Below, one piece after another: positions 1 to 5,001 of a stretch of 5,364 nt of DNA (positions are counted from its first letter, which is position 1; the number at the start of each line of letters is the position of its first letter). The DNA lies in the NCBI GenBank assembly GCA_003646935.1, contig QMLW01000177.1:1-5364 (forward strand). The letters run 5' to 3'. The notes beneath the pieces are model-generated. The model did no database searches, was not told the DNA's origin, and worked only from the letters and a program-made list of their open reading frames with translations. The translations under genes and the position numbers were made by a program. Source of the DNA: Deltaproteobacteria bacterium. Its GTDB lineage: Bacteria; Desulfobacterota; DSM-4660; Desulfatiglandales; B25-G16.

Positions 1-42
1 GATCTTAAGATTTAGGTCAGCTTTTTGCTGTTTTGTTTGATC

Positions 43-143
43 AACGGTTAGGGTAACGAAGCCCGTATCGGTAATGGTTACGGTAACGTAGAAGTAAAAA
101 GACGAATGACCTTACCGAAAAACGAAACGGGTATCGTAACCAT
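43..143. repeat. Degenerate GGTTA(G/C)GGTAACG repeats in the flank downstream of sucC
   Basis: The 213-bp left flank holds no gene I can support. It contains a direct repeat: GGTTAGGGTAACG at 46-58 and GGTTACGGTAACG at 76-88, 12 of 13 bases identical and exactly 30 bp apart. The similarity extends to about 16 of 19 bases over 43-61 and 73-91. An exact 9-bp inverted match joins ATGGTTACG (74-82) to CGTAACCAT (135-143), and CGGTAA (81-86) can pair with TTACCG (112-117). This resembles low-complexity GTAACGG-type intergenic repeats. It could form a structured 3' end for the sucC transcript, but there is no clear GC stem followed by a T tract. I see the repeats directly; any function is unknown. 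Confidence 0.45.
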
Positions 144-213
144 AGCCCATGAACGTTACACAATATTTCGTATTTTCTTACTGAGATAGTGTATCGACGG
201 TTTTAGGCGGAGC

Positions 214-1389
214 TTAGCGAGATCGCTTCACCTGTTCCGCCACCATACCCGCGGCCTCTTCGATGTCCCTCGCCACCAAGAAATCGAGACCTGAGTTATT
301 CAGGATCTCTCTGCCCTCCTCCACGTTCGTGCCCTCGAGGCGAACAATGAGGGGGACGGCTATCTCGATTTCCCTTGCAGCCTCCACCACGCCCCGGGCG
401 AGCACATCACACCTCATGATGCCCCCGAATATATTAATAAGAATCGCCTTTACCCTCTCGTCGCTCAGGATAATCTTCAACCCGTTTTTGACCATCTCCT
501 CGCTGGCACCACCTCCCACATCCAAGAAGTTGGCTGGTTCAGCGCCTGCGAGCTTGATCACATCCATGGTAGCCATAGCGAGTCCCGCCCCATTGACCAT
601 GGCGCCTATATTCCCGTCCAACCTGATGTAGTTGATATTGTGTTTCGATGCCTCCGCCTCCAGCTCATCCATCTCGAAGGGATCATGAAGTTGGGCAATC
701 TCCTTGTGCCTGAAAAGTGCATTATCGTCGAAGTTGATCTTCGCGTCCAGGGCAACCAGTGCGCCTGATTTCGTGAGCACGAGTGGATTTATCTCAACCA
801 GCGAGCAATCCTTTGATATAAATAACTCGTAGAGCCCCTGCATGATCGGCACGAGCTCCGTGAGCATCCCCTGATCCGGCAAGGGTGCAAGGCCATAGAA
901 GATGTTTCGCGCATGATAGGGCATGAATCCATTTACAATATCGATAGGCTCGACCAACACTAATTCCGGATGGGAGGCGGATATATCCTCAATCTCCATC
1001 CCGCCTGCCTGGCTGAATATTATCACCGGAGATTCCAGGTTTCGATCGACCACGATGCCCAGATAGTACTCCTTATCGATGTCCAGGCCTTCCTCTATCA
1101 GGACTTGCCGAACTCGCTGGCCGGATGGTCCAGTCTGTGGCGTGATAAGGGGAGCGGAGAGAATCTGCTCGGATATGCGCTGTAGCTCCTCGATACTGTT
1201 CACCACCTTGACTCCGCCGCCTTTTCCACGGCCGCCTGCGTGAATTTGCGCCTTCACCACCCACGGTGGGCCCGGCAGGGAATTTGCAGCTTGTGCCGCC
1301 TGATCGGGGGTGGTGGCGACCATGCCCAAGGGCACCGGTATCCCGGCATCGCGAAATAGATCCTTTGCCTGAAATTCATGGATTTTCAT
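214..1389 (-). CDS. sucC: Succinyl-CoA ligase [ADP-forming] beta subunit
   Basis: This is the beta subunit of cytoplasmic succinyl-CoA synthetase, which with the alpha subunit SucD interconverts succinyl-CoA and succinate while making or using ATP in the TCA cycle. At 391 aa it matches the usual full length (E. coli 388). It opens with MKIHEFQAKDLF, the family start. An N-terminal ATP-grasp domain (about 1-240) has the nucleotide-binding stretch VVKAQIHAGGRGKGGG from residue 44. Asn201 (in VEINPLV) and Asp215 (in ALDAK) align with the E. coli Mg-binding Asn199 and Asp213. The C-terminal ligase domain (about 258-380) has VNGAGLAMATMD, PANFLDVGGGA, INIFGGIMRCD and VRLEGTN. No key motif is missing. 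A strong ribosome binding site fixes the start. It is separated from the mscS operon by 230 bp and probably has its own promoter. The partner sucD does not follow within the 213 bp visible downstream, which is unusual. Confidence 0.97.
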   Translation of the reverse strand: MKIHEFQAKDLFRDAGIPVPLGMVATTPDQAAQAANSLPGPPWVVKAQIHAGGRGKGGGVKVVNSIEELQRISEQILSAPLITPQTGPSGQRVRQVLIEEGLDIDKEYYLGIVVDRNLESPVIIFSQAGGMEIEDISASHPELVLVEPIDIVNGFMPYHARNIFYGLAPLPDQGMLTELVPIMQGLYELFISKDCSLVEINPLVLTKSGALVALDAKINFDDNALFRHKEIAQLHDPFEMDELEAEASKHNINYIRLDGNIGAMVNGAGLAMATMDVIKLAGAEPANFLDVGGGASEEMVKNGLKIILSDERVKAILINIFGGIMRCDVLARGVVEAAREIEIAVPLIVRLEGTNVEEGREILNNSGLDFLVARDIEEAAGMVAEQVKRSR

Positions 1390-1398
1390 ATTCCATCA

Positions 1399-1405
1399 CT
1401 CCTTT
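1399..1405 (-). promoter_or_regulatory. Ribosome binding site of sucC
   Basis: On the minus strand AAAGGAG lies 9 nt before the ATG at 1389. This is a near-consensus Shine-Dalgarno sequence and supports that start. It sits just downstream of a 10-bp perfect palindrome, CGAAGCTTCG (1408-1417), which may be chance. Confidence 0.8.
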
Positions 1406-1456
1406 AGCGAAGCTTCGAATTGCAAGATCAACAAACTCGAAAAAAATCTTCTAACC

Positions 1457-1517
1457 GTCATACCGGACACTGGATCAAAGCCTGCCCTGTATTTGATCCA
1501 GGGTTCGCCAGAATGAC
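1457..1517. repeat. 61-bp imperfect palindromic intergenic repeat (REP/MITE-like)
   Basis: Terminal GTCAT (1457-1461) and ATGAC (1513-1517) are inverted. Inside them is a perfect 10-bp inverted pair, CTGGATCAAA (1470-1479) and TTTGATCCAG (1492-1501), around a 12-nt loop. Read on the minus strand it begins GTCATTCTGGCGAACCCTGG, which resembles the dispersed GTCATTCTGGCGAA-type palindromes seen many times per genome in several proteobacteria. It lies between mscS and sucC, so the sucC leader could fold here if transcription starts upstream of it. There is no T tract next to the stem: the nearest, on the minus strand, is at 1440-1446. It therefore does not look like a standard intrinsic terminator. 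The inverted repeat is seen directly; its dispersed nature is inferred from resemblance. Confidence 0.7.
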
Positions 1518-1602
1518 AGAAATGAGAGATTCTAGAGTTTTTTAAGATTGTGAATTTTATTATCTTTTTCTTAAAAAAAGCAAGGATAAAGGAAAGTATT
1601 CC

Positions 1603-1619
1603 TGAGAGCCTCGCTCTCA
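1603..1619 (-). terminator. Short hairpin directly after the mscS stop; possible operon 3' end
   Basis: TGAGAGC and GCTCTCA form a perfect 7-bp stem with a 3-nt loop, starting at the base after the mscS TAG codon. The next sequence on the minus strand is only moderately T-rich, and the first run of seven T comes more than 20 nt later (1573-1579). That makes it a weak or atypical intrinsic terminator. It may instead protect the 3' end of the mRNA. The TGA at the foot of the stem also gives tandem stops (TAG TGA). Confidence 0.4.
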
Positions 1620-2609
1620 CTACTTGTCATGGGCAAGCTTCGGCGATGCTCCTTCCTTGCTGAAAACATCATGAAGACCCGATGCGCTTCGTATATGGAT
1701 ATCCTGCTGCGGAAATGCAATCTCTATATCGTGTTTTTTAAATTCCTCATCGATCCTAAACCTGAACTCCGTGGGCGCGGTGAGCCAGTGTTCCGGCGAG
1801 GATATCCAGAAGCGAATCCTGAAGATCAGCGCGCTGTTACCAAAATCCATGAAATCCACCCGTGGAGCCGGATCACCCAGCACCTCCGGAATTTCTGCGG
1901 CAATTTGTAACAACAAGTCCCGCACCAAGTGCACGTCAGATCCATAGGCCACGCCGACATCAACCTGCCGCCTGACCTTTGGATCCTGAAAGGACCAGTT
2001 CGTAATCCTGTTTGAGAGCATCTGGGAGTTGGGGATAATCAGAGAGGCGTTGTCAAAGGACTGGACCACAGTAGTCCGGATATTAATCCTGCTCACCATA
2101 CCCCAATCATCGCCCACCTGAACCATATCGCCCACCTGGATCGATGGATCAAAGAGAAGTATGATTCCGCTCACGAAGTTATTGATGATATTCTGGAGCC
2201 CAAAGCCGATGCCAATTCCAAGGGCGCCTGCCATGAACGCCAATGATGAGAGGTTGATACCTAAAATATTTAACCCCGTATAGATAGCTAGAATCCAGAA
2301 GGCATAGATCACGATATTGACGAATGATGACCTTGTCCCGATATCCATCCTCGTTCGAGAAAGAACCCTGTTCTGCAATGTATCCCTGATGACCCTGGAG
2401 GCAAACATAAACAGGACTAAAAAGAGAATGAGGTATACGATATTGATAATGGTGATCTTCGTGCCCCCAATGCCTATTCCGCTGTTGAGCCATGTAAGGT
2501 ATCTTCCTGCGGGTGTTTCTCGGAGGTAATCGAGGGACAGGGGCAGGGCAATAAAAAAGAGCACCAGCAATAGGTATATCTTTCGAGAGGACGCGGCTTT
2601 TCTTTCCAT
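1620..2609 (-). CDS. Small-conductance mechanosensitive channel, MscS family
   Basis: This is an inner-membrane MscS-type channel that releases solutes on hypo-osmotic shock or passes small osmolytes or ions. From the ATG at 2609 it is 329 aa, a little longer than E. coli MscS (286 aa). Hydrophobic segments lie near residues 11-26, 51-72 and 96-114. The pore-lining helix is about 118-155, with the family pattern ALGIGIGFGLQNIINNFVSG. The cytoplasmic beta domain follows (IQVGDMVQVGDDWGMV, then IIPNSQMLSN, about 157-200). The vestibule region ends in the typical IEIAFPQQDIHI near 295-306. A short polar tail of about 20 residues follows. An in-frame GTG at 2615 overlaps the smr stop codon (GTGA). 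I prefer the ATG, because the Shine-Dalgarno sits 5 nt before it and abuts the GTG. It is the last gene of the run and is probably translationally coupled to smr. The family is clear; the exact paralogue (YnaI- or YbdG-like, for example) is not. Confidence 0.94.
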   Translation of the reverse strand: MERKAASSRKIYLLLVLFFIALPLSLDYLRETPAGRYLTWLNSGIGIGGTKITIINIVYLILFLVLFMFASRVIRDTLQNRVLSRTRMDIGTRSSFVNIVIYAFWILAIYTGLNILGINLSSLAFMAGALGIGIGFGLQNIINNFVSGIILLFDPSIQVGDMVQVGDDWGMVSRINIRTTVVQSFDNASLIIPNSQMLSNRITNWSFQDPKVRRQVDVGVAYGSDVHLVRDLLLQIAAEIPEVLGDPAPRVDFMDFGNSALIFRIRFWISSPEHWLTAPTEFRFRIDEEFKKHDIEIAFPQQDIHIRSASGLHDVFSKEGASPKLAHDK

Positions 2610-2611
2610 GA

Positions 2612-2893
2612 TCACTCCTCCTCGAGCTCCTTTAAAAACACGATCGTCGCTCCCCAGCCTGAAGGACCGGTATCCTGCCTATAGGATTGCACCAACGGGT
2701 GCTTCCCCAAGGCGGCCTCAATCGTGCGCCGCAGTATACCTTTGCCTTTTCCGTGAATTATCTTAACCTCAAGAATACCTTTCCGGGCGCAGACATTGAG
2801 GTATTCATCCACCGCATCGGAGGCCTCTTGCGGTGCAAATGTGTGTAAATCGATCACCCCATCAATGGGGATATGTACCGGGGAGTTATTCAT
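2612..2893 (-). CDS. Stand-alone Smr (small MutS-related) domain protein
   Basis: This 93-aa protein is almost entirely one Smr domain, the fold found at the C-terminus of MutS2 and in stand-alone proteins. Smr domains bind or nick branched DNA or cleave RNA; which applies here is unknown. Family motifs are in order: VIDLHTF with the DLH signature at residues 15-17, the HGKGKG loop at 47-52 following the strand LEVKII, and the closing GWGATIVFL at 79-87. A helix (about 21-38) between the first two motifs fits the family. No MutS ATPase or extra N-terminal domain is present. There is no good Shine-Dalgarno before the ATG, so translation may depend on the gene 31 bp upstream. Its stop overlaps or nearly touches the mscS start. 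I am sure of the domain, not of the substrate. Confidence 0.9.
   Translation of the reverse strand: MNNSPVHIPIDGVIDLHTFAPQEASDAVDEYLNVCARKGILEVKIIHGKGKGILRRTIEAALGKHPLVQSYRQDTGPSGWGATIVFLKELEEE
2615..2621 (-). promoter_or_regulatory. Ribosome binding site that decides the mscS start
   Basis: GGAGGAG on the minus strand is formed by the tandem GAG codons for the final Glu residues of the Smr protein. It stands 5 nt before the ATG at 2609 and touches the alternative GTG at 2615. The spacing favours the ATG and implies re-initiation by ribosomes finishing smr. Confidence 0.7.
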
Positions 2894-2924
2894 ATAATCA
2901 AATTGAAAACCGCGTTATTCTAGC

Positions 2925-3170
2925 TTACTCGACCTTGATCTTGGTGGCCTTCTTGCCTTCTCTCTTCCCGTGTCTTCTCTCTAAATCGTCTATCTTCTTG
3001 TCAACCAAGGACCTGATGCCCTTTAAGAACTCTACCCTGCTTTTGCCCATGTGCTCACGGAACTCAGTGCCGGGGCTGATCTTTCCCTCCATCCATGAAA
3101 AGAACCGGCCGAGGGAGCGAAAGGCCTCCTCTGTGGTTATTTCCTCTTCACCTCTAGGTTTTTTTGCCAT
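2925..3170 (-). CDS. Hypothetical 81-aa basic helical protein downstream of the Get3d-like ATPase
   Basis: I do not recognise a named family. From the ATG at 3170 the protein is 81 aa (MAKKPRGEEE...). The same frame stays open upstream to 3242, but that part lies inside the ATPase gene, and a Shine-Dalgarno GGAGG 8 nt before 3170 supports the shorter form. It has a charged N-terminus, a predicted helix around 13-29 (EEAFRSLGRFFSWMEGK), a Pro-Gly break at 33-34 and a long amphipathic helix about 36-67 rich in Leu/Ile/Val and Arg/Lys (VEFLKGIRSLVDKKIDDLER). A Lys-rich tail ends it. There is no signal peptide or membrane segment. The 17-bp overlap with the ATPase gene suggests tight co-translation, so a partner or client of the ATPase is a fair but unproven guess. 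A helix-bundle or membrane-surface binding role is possible. Confidence 0.75.
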   Translation of the reverse strand: MAKKPRGEEEITTEEAFRSLGRFFSWMEGKISPGTEFREHMGKSRVEFLKGIRSLVDKKIDDLERRHGKREGKKATKIKVE

Positions 3171-4356
3171 TGCCCTTTCCTCCAAATACGATATGTAAAC
3201 AGTCCTTATCCATCTTGGCCGTAATATCCTTATAGGCAGCAAGGTGCCGGGGCAAGAGGATGTGTTTCTTGAACCCCCCTATCCTGATCACGATCTCATC
3301 TGCAAGCCGGTGCACCTCTACCTCCTCCTTGGTAATATAGGGAAGCTTCATCTTGATATGTACCTTGCCGTCTTCCTGAGAGAACTCATATGGCCAATCT
3401 TTAAAGAAATGCCCCGTGGGATCGCGCTCTCCGTAAATATCCTCAGCGAGGCCTGCGAGCCCCTCTTTGCCGAGTGGCTCGTTTTGAAATAACTTGACCG
3501 GGAAAATGGGGATGGGGCTGAAGTATTCCTCTGCCAATCGCAGGTATTTCCTCTGAGCCTCCTTCCAATCGTCAAAATAGGCCTCCTTGATAGACCCCGG
3601 CAAGATCCTGTTGACTAACACTGCATCGACGCACATCCTGTAGAGATAAAAATAGAGAAAGGCCCTCTGTGTCTCCTTAATCACTATCTTCTCGGGATTG
3701 GTCACCATTCTCACCGTGGTTATGGCGGGATCTGTGAGGATCGTATCAATTCCCTCGAGCCTTACAAAGAGATGTTCAAGGGCCTTGAAATAATCGTCTT
3801 CCGGGAGAGGAACATCGTAGAAGCGTTTGGCAATGGGCCTGACATAGCCCACCACCCTGCGTTGGATCTTAAAGATCTTGCTGATATACCACTCAAGGGC
3901 TGTTGGGATGCTGATAAACCGCAAGGACTCACCTGTTGGAGCGCAGTCGAGGATAATTACATCAAAGGCATCTTCCCGGACATATTTGTTTAAATACAGG
4001 AGCGAGCTCACCTCCTCCATGCCCGGTAAGATGGCGAGCTCCTCGGCCAGTATCTCGTCCAACCCCGTGGTGTTGAAGAGGCTTGCTATGTACTGATGGA
4101 CCTCTCCCCAATTTCTCTGTATCTCCTCCCCAATATCGAGCTCCTGTATCCACAGCCCATCATCAACCTGAAGGGGCATTCCCCTGTTTCTGTCCATCAA
4201 TGCCTTATCAAGGGCGAATATGTCGCTCAGACTATGGGCGATATCCAGGGACATGATCAGGGTCTTGTGTCCCATTGCAGCCGCTTTCACCCCCGTGGCG
4301 CCGGCAACGCTCGTCTTGCCTACACCCCCCTTACCTGCAAATAGTATGATCCGCAT
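3154..4356 (-). CDS. ArsA/Get3-family ATPase with C-terminal HSP20-like (alpha-crystallin) domain, Get3d-like
   Basis: This is a 400-aa soluble P-loop ATPase of the ArsA/Get3 (TRC40) group. It starts MRIILFAGKGGVGKTSVAG, with the deviant Walker A GKGGVGKT at residues 8-15, including the Lys9 that reaches across the dimer in this class. Switch I is DIAHSLSDIF (38-47), where most relatives have DPAHS. Switch II is DCAPTGESLRF (137-147). The family PG-E-E stretch is at 111-115, and VDAVLVNRILP (243-253) fits the adenine-side segment. Residues about 330-393 (KVHIKMKLPYITKEEVEVHR..., ending DCLHIVFGG) match the ArsA_HSP20-type small-heat-shock domain. There is no CxxC zinc pair of classic Get3 and no second ATPase half as in ArsA, and no arsenical gene is nearby. 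A chaperone or membrane-protein targeting role is therefore likelier than arsenite efflux; the client is unknown. The ribosome binding site is poor (GGGGG 3 nt before ATG). The gene lies 39 bp after the 153-aa gene and overlaps the next gene by 17 bp. Confidence 0.9.
   Translation of the reverse strand: MRIILFAGKGGVGKTSVAGATGVKAAAMGHKTLIMSLDIAHSLSDIFALDKALMDRNRGMPLQVDDGLWIQELDIGEEIQRNWGEVHQYIASLFNTTGLDEILAEELAILPGMEEVSSLLYLNKYVREDAFDVIILDCAPTGESLRFISIPTALEWYISKIFKIQRRVVGYVRPIAKRFYDVPLPEDDYFKALEHLFVRLEGIDTILTDPAITTVRMVTNPEKIVIKETQRAFLYFYLYRMCVDAVLVNRILPGSIKEAYFDDWKEAQRKYLRLAEEYFSPIPIFPVKLFQNEPLGKEGLAGLAEDIYGERDPTGHFFKDWPYEFSQEDGKVHIKMKLPYITKEEVEVHRLADEIVIRIGGFKKHILLPRHLAAYKDITAKMDKDCLHIVFGGKGNGKKT
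3179..3183 (-). promoter_or_regulatory. Ribosome binding site of the 81-aa protein gene
   Basis: GGAGG on the minus strand lies 8 nt before the ATG at 3170, inside the 3' end of the ATPase gene. It decides between the 81-aa form and a longer 105-aa reading that would extend further into the ATPase gene. Confidence 0.65.
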
Positions 4357-4395
4357 ATTCCCCCGTGGAAGAGATCTTTCCTGGCTCGGGATGCC

Positions 4396-4857
4396 CTATT
4401 CAAGCAACCCTTCTTCACTGTTGTATCTCATCGAGAACATAGAGGCGGGACCGGTAAAGACATTGCAGTGCGCGAGAACGTGATCAGCGACTTCTATCCT
4501 TTTTTCATAGCTCATGCTGTTAAATCTCGCGGACAACAGCTTGGGATCCTCGATTTTTGCCAGAAGATCCCAAATCTCCTCTCCGCTCTTGGACTCATCT
4601 ACCTCCGGTGCTTCTTCTGTCCCTCCCTGTCCTTTAAATAGTCCCTTCGACTCCTCCAGCAAGGTATCGAGTTCTCCCTGAATCGCGGCAACCTCCTTTG
4701 CCAACTGTTGATATGAGTCGCACCCCGGGATAAGGGAGACTGATCCGCTCACGTTTGATCCTTTCCCGTCAGCAATCGTTATCTCCTTGGATACGCCTAC
4801 CCTCGATGCCCTACCCTCGATGCCCTTTTCGATTTCTAATGTTAATGTCTTTTTCAT
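4396..4857 (-). CDS. Hypothetical 153-aa protein, first gene of the ATPase operon
   Basis: I do not recognise this protein. Three parts can be seen. The N-terminus (1-43) looks beta-rich (KTLTLEIE, KEITIADGKG, VSGSVSLIP). A probable coiled-coil helix spans about 47-74 (QQLAKEVAAIQGELDTLLEE). After an acidic, Gly/Glu-rich linker (76-91) comes a compact helical C-terminal region (92-153) with IWDLLAKIEDPKLLSARF, EVADHVLAHC and the distinctive FTGPASMFSMRYN near the end. It has no signal peptide or membrane helix. Only a weak AGG lies 10 nt before the ATG. Codons around residues 11-20 contain a perfect 14-bp tandem duplication, so the N-terminal frame deserves checking. A single-copy version would put the downstream frame behind an in-frame TAG. 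It leads the run and sits 39 bp before the Get3d-like ATPase, so a functional link is plausible but unproven. Confidence 0.75.
   Translation of the reverse strand: MKKTLTLEIEKGIEGRASRVGVSKEITIADGKGSNVSGSVSLIPGCDSYQQLAKEVAAIQGELDTLLEESKGLFKGQGGTEEAPEVDESKSGEEIWDLLAKIEDPKLLSARFNSMSYEKRIEVADHVLAHCNVFTGPASMFSMRYNSEEGLLE
4798..4825. repeat. Perfect 14-bp tandem duplication inside the 153-aa coding sequence
   Basis: On the plus strand TACCCTCGATGCCC occurs at 4798-4811 and again, without a mismatch, at 4812-4825. The unit length is not a multiple of three, so the two copies are read in different frames (one as GIEGR, the other as RASRV). Gain or loss of a copy would shift the frame near codon 15 of the hypothetical gene. 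Confidence 0.9.
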
Positions 4858-4893
4858 GTGAACAAGACCTATTATGGGAAACTATTTCATATT

Positions 4894-4923
4894 TAGCCAC
4901 TAAGTCACGAAGACACGAAGATC
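4894..4923. repeat. Dispersed intergenic repeat of the 'CTTCGTGTCTTCGTGACTTAGTGGC' type
   Basis: The plus strand reads TAGCCACTAAGTCACGAAG followed by ACACGAAGATC. The reverse complement, starting CTTCGTGTCTTCGTGACTTA, resembles the degenerate CTTCGTGTCTTTGTGGC-type intergenic repeats found many times per genome in unrelated environmental bacteria. It lies in the 144-bp gap upstream of the 153-aa gene, next to the candidate promoter. No inverted ends or coding content are visible. Its family membership is recognised by resemblance only. Confidence 0.5.
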
Positions 4924-4948
4924 AAAGAATTTCTAAAGACCGCGTCAA
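4921..4948 (-). promoter_or_regulatory. Candidate sigma70-type promoter for the five-gene operon
   Basis: On the minus strand TTGACG (4943-4948) matches 5 of 6 bases of the -35 consensus. TTTGAT (4921-4926) matches 4 of 6 of the -10, with a 16-bp spacer. Transcription would start near 4914, inside the dispersed repeat, giving a leader of roughly 57 nt before the ATG at 4857. It is the best pair I found in this gap, but short matches like this arise easily by chance. Confidence 0.3.
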
Positions 4949-5001
4949 GTAGATTAGCCAAAATATTTTCATCGTGAATATCGATCTCGATCTTCTTATA
5001 A

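Noticed and set aside
1..213. A CRISPR array or tRNA gene in the left flank
   Set aside because: The repeats are few, degenerate and only 30 bp apart with no uniform spacers, and no cloverleaf-type sequence is visible.
1073..1264. A minus-strand open frame of 63 codons inside sucC
   Set aside because: It lies wholly within sucC in another frame and encodes an Arg/Gly-rich sequence with no family features; it is a shadow of the real gene.
1538..1578. A/T-only inverted repeat, TTTTTTAAG at 1538-1546 with CTTAAAAAA at 1570-1578
   Set aside because: The 9-bp stem has one G-C pair and a 23-nt loop, so it is too weak to call a terminator.
1559..1587. Possible sucC promoter: GATAAT at 1559-1564 on the minus strand
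   Set aside because: The -10 matches 5 of 6 bases, but no acceptable -35 lies 16-18 bp upstream and the region is AT-rich, so chance is likely.
1396..1620. A 74-codon open frame on the minus strand between mscS and sucC
   Set aside because: Its middle is a translation of the palindromic repeat and its start is AT-rich low-complexity sequence (FFKKKIIKF). I see no ribosome binding site or family resemblance, and the gap is better read as non-coding.
2179..2493. A 104-codon minus-strand frame inside mscS
   Set aside because: It is fully covered by the clear MscS reading frame, and its protein (His/Tyr/Gln-rich) looks like an out-of-frame translation.
3962..4344. Several open frames on both strands inside the ATPase gene
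   Set aside because: The ATPase frame carries all expected motifs across this span; the others have no ribosome binding site or recognisable domain.
3154..4356. Arsenite pump ATPase ArsA
   Set aside because: The protein has one ATPase half rather than two, an HSP20-like tail, and no arsB, arsD or arsR nearby; the Get3d-like reading fits better.
4968..5001. Hairpin-like GATCGAGATC and TTCA-TCG-TGAA pieces after the SCP2-like gene
   Set aside because: Stems are 4-5 bp with mismatches and no following T tract; not a convincing terminator.
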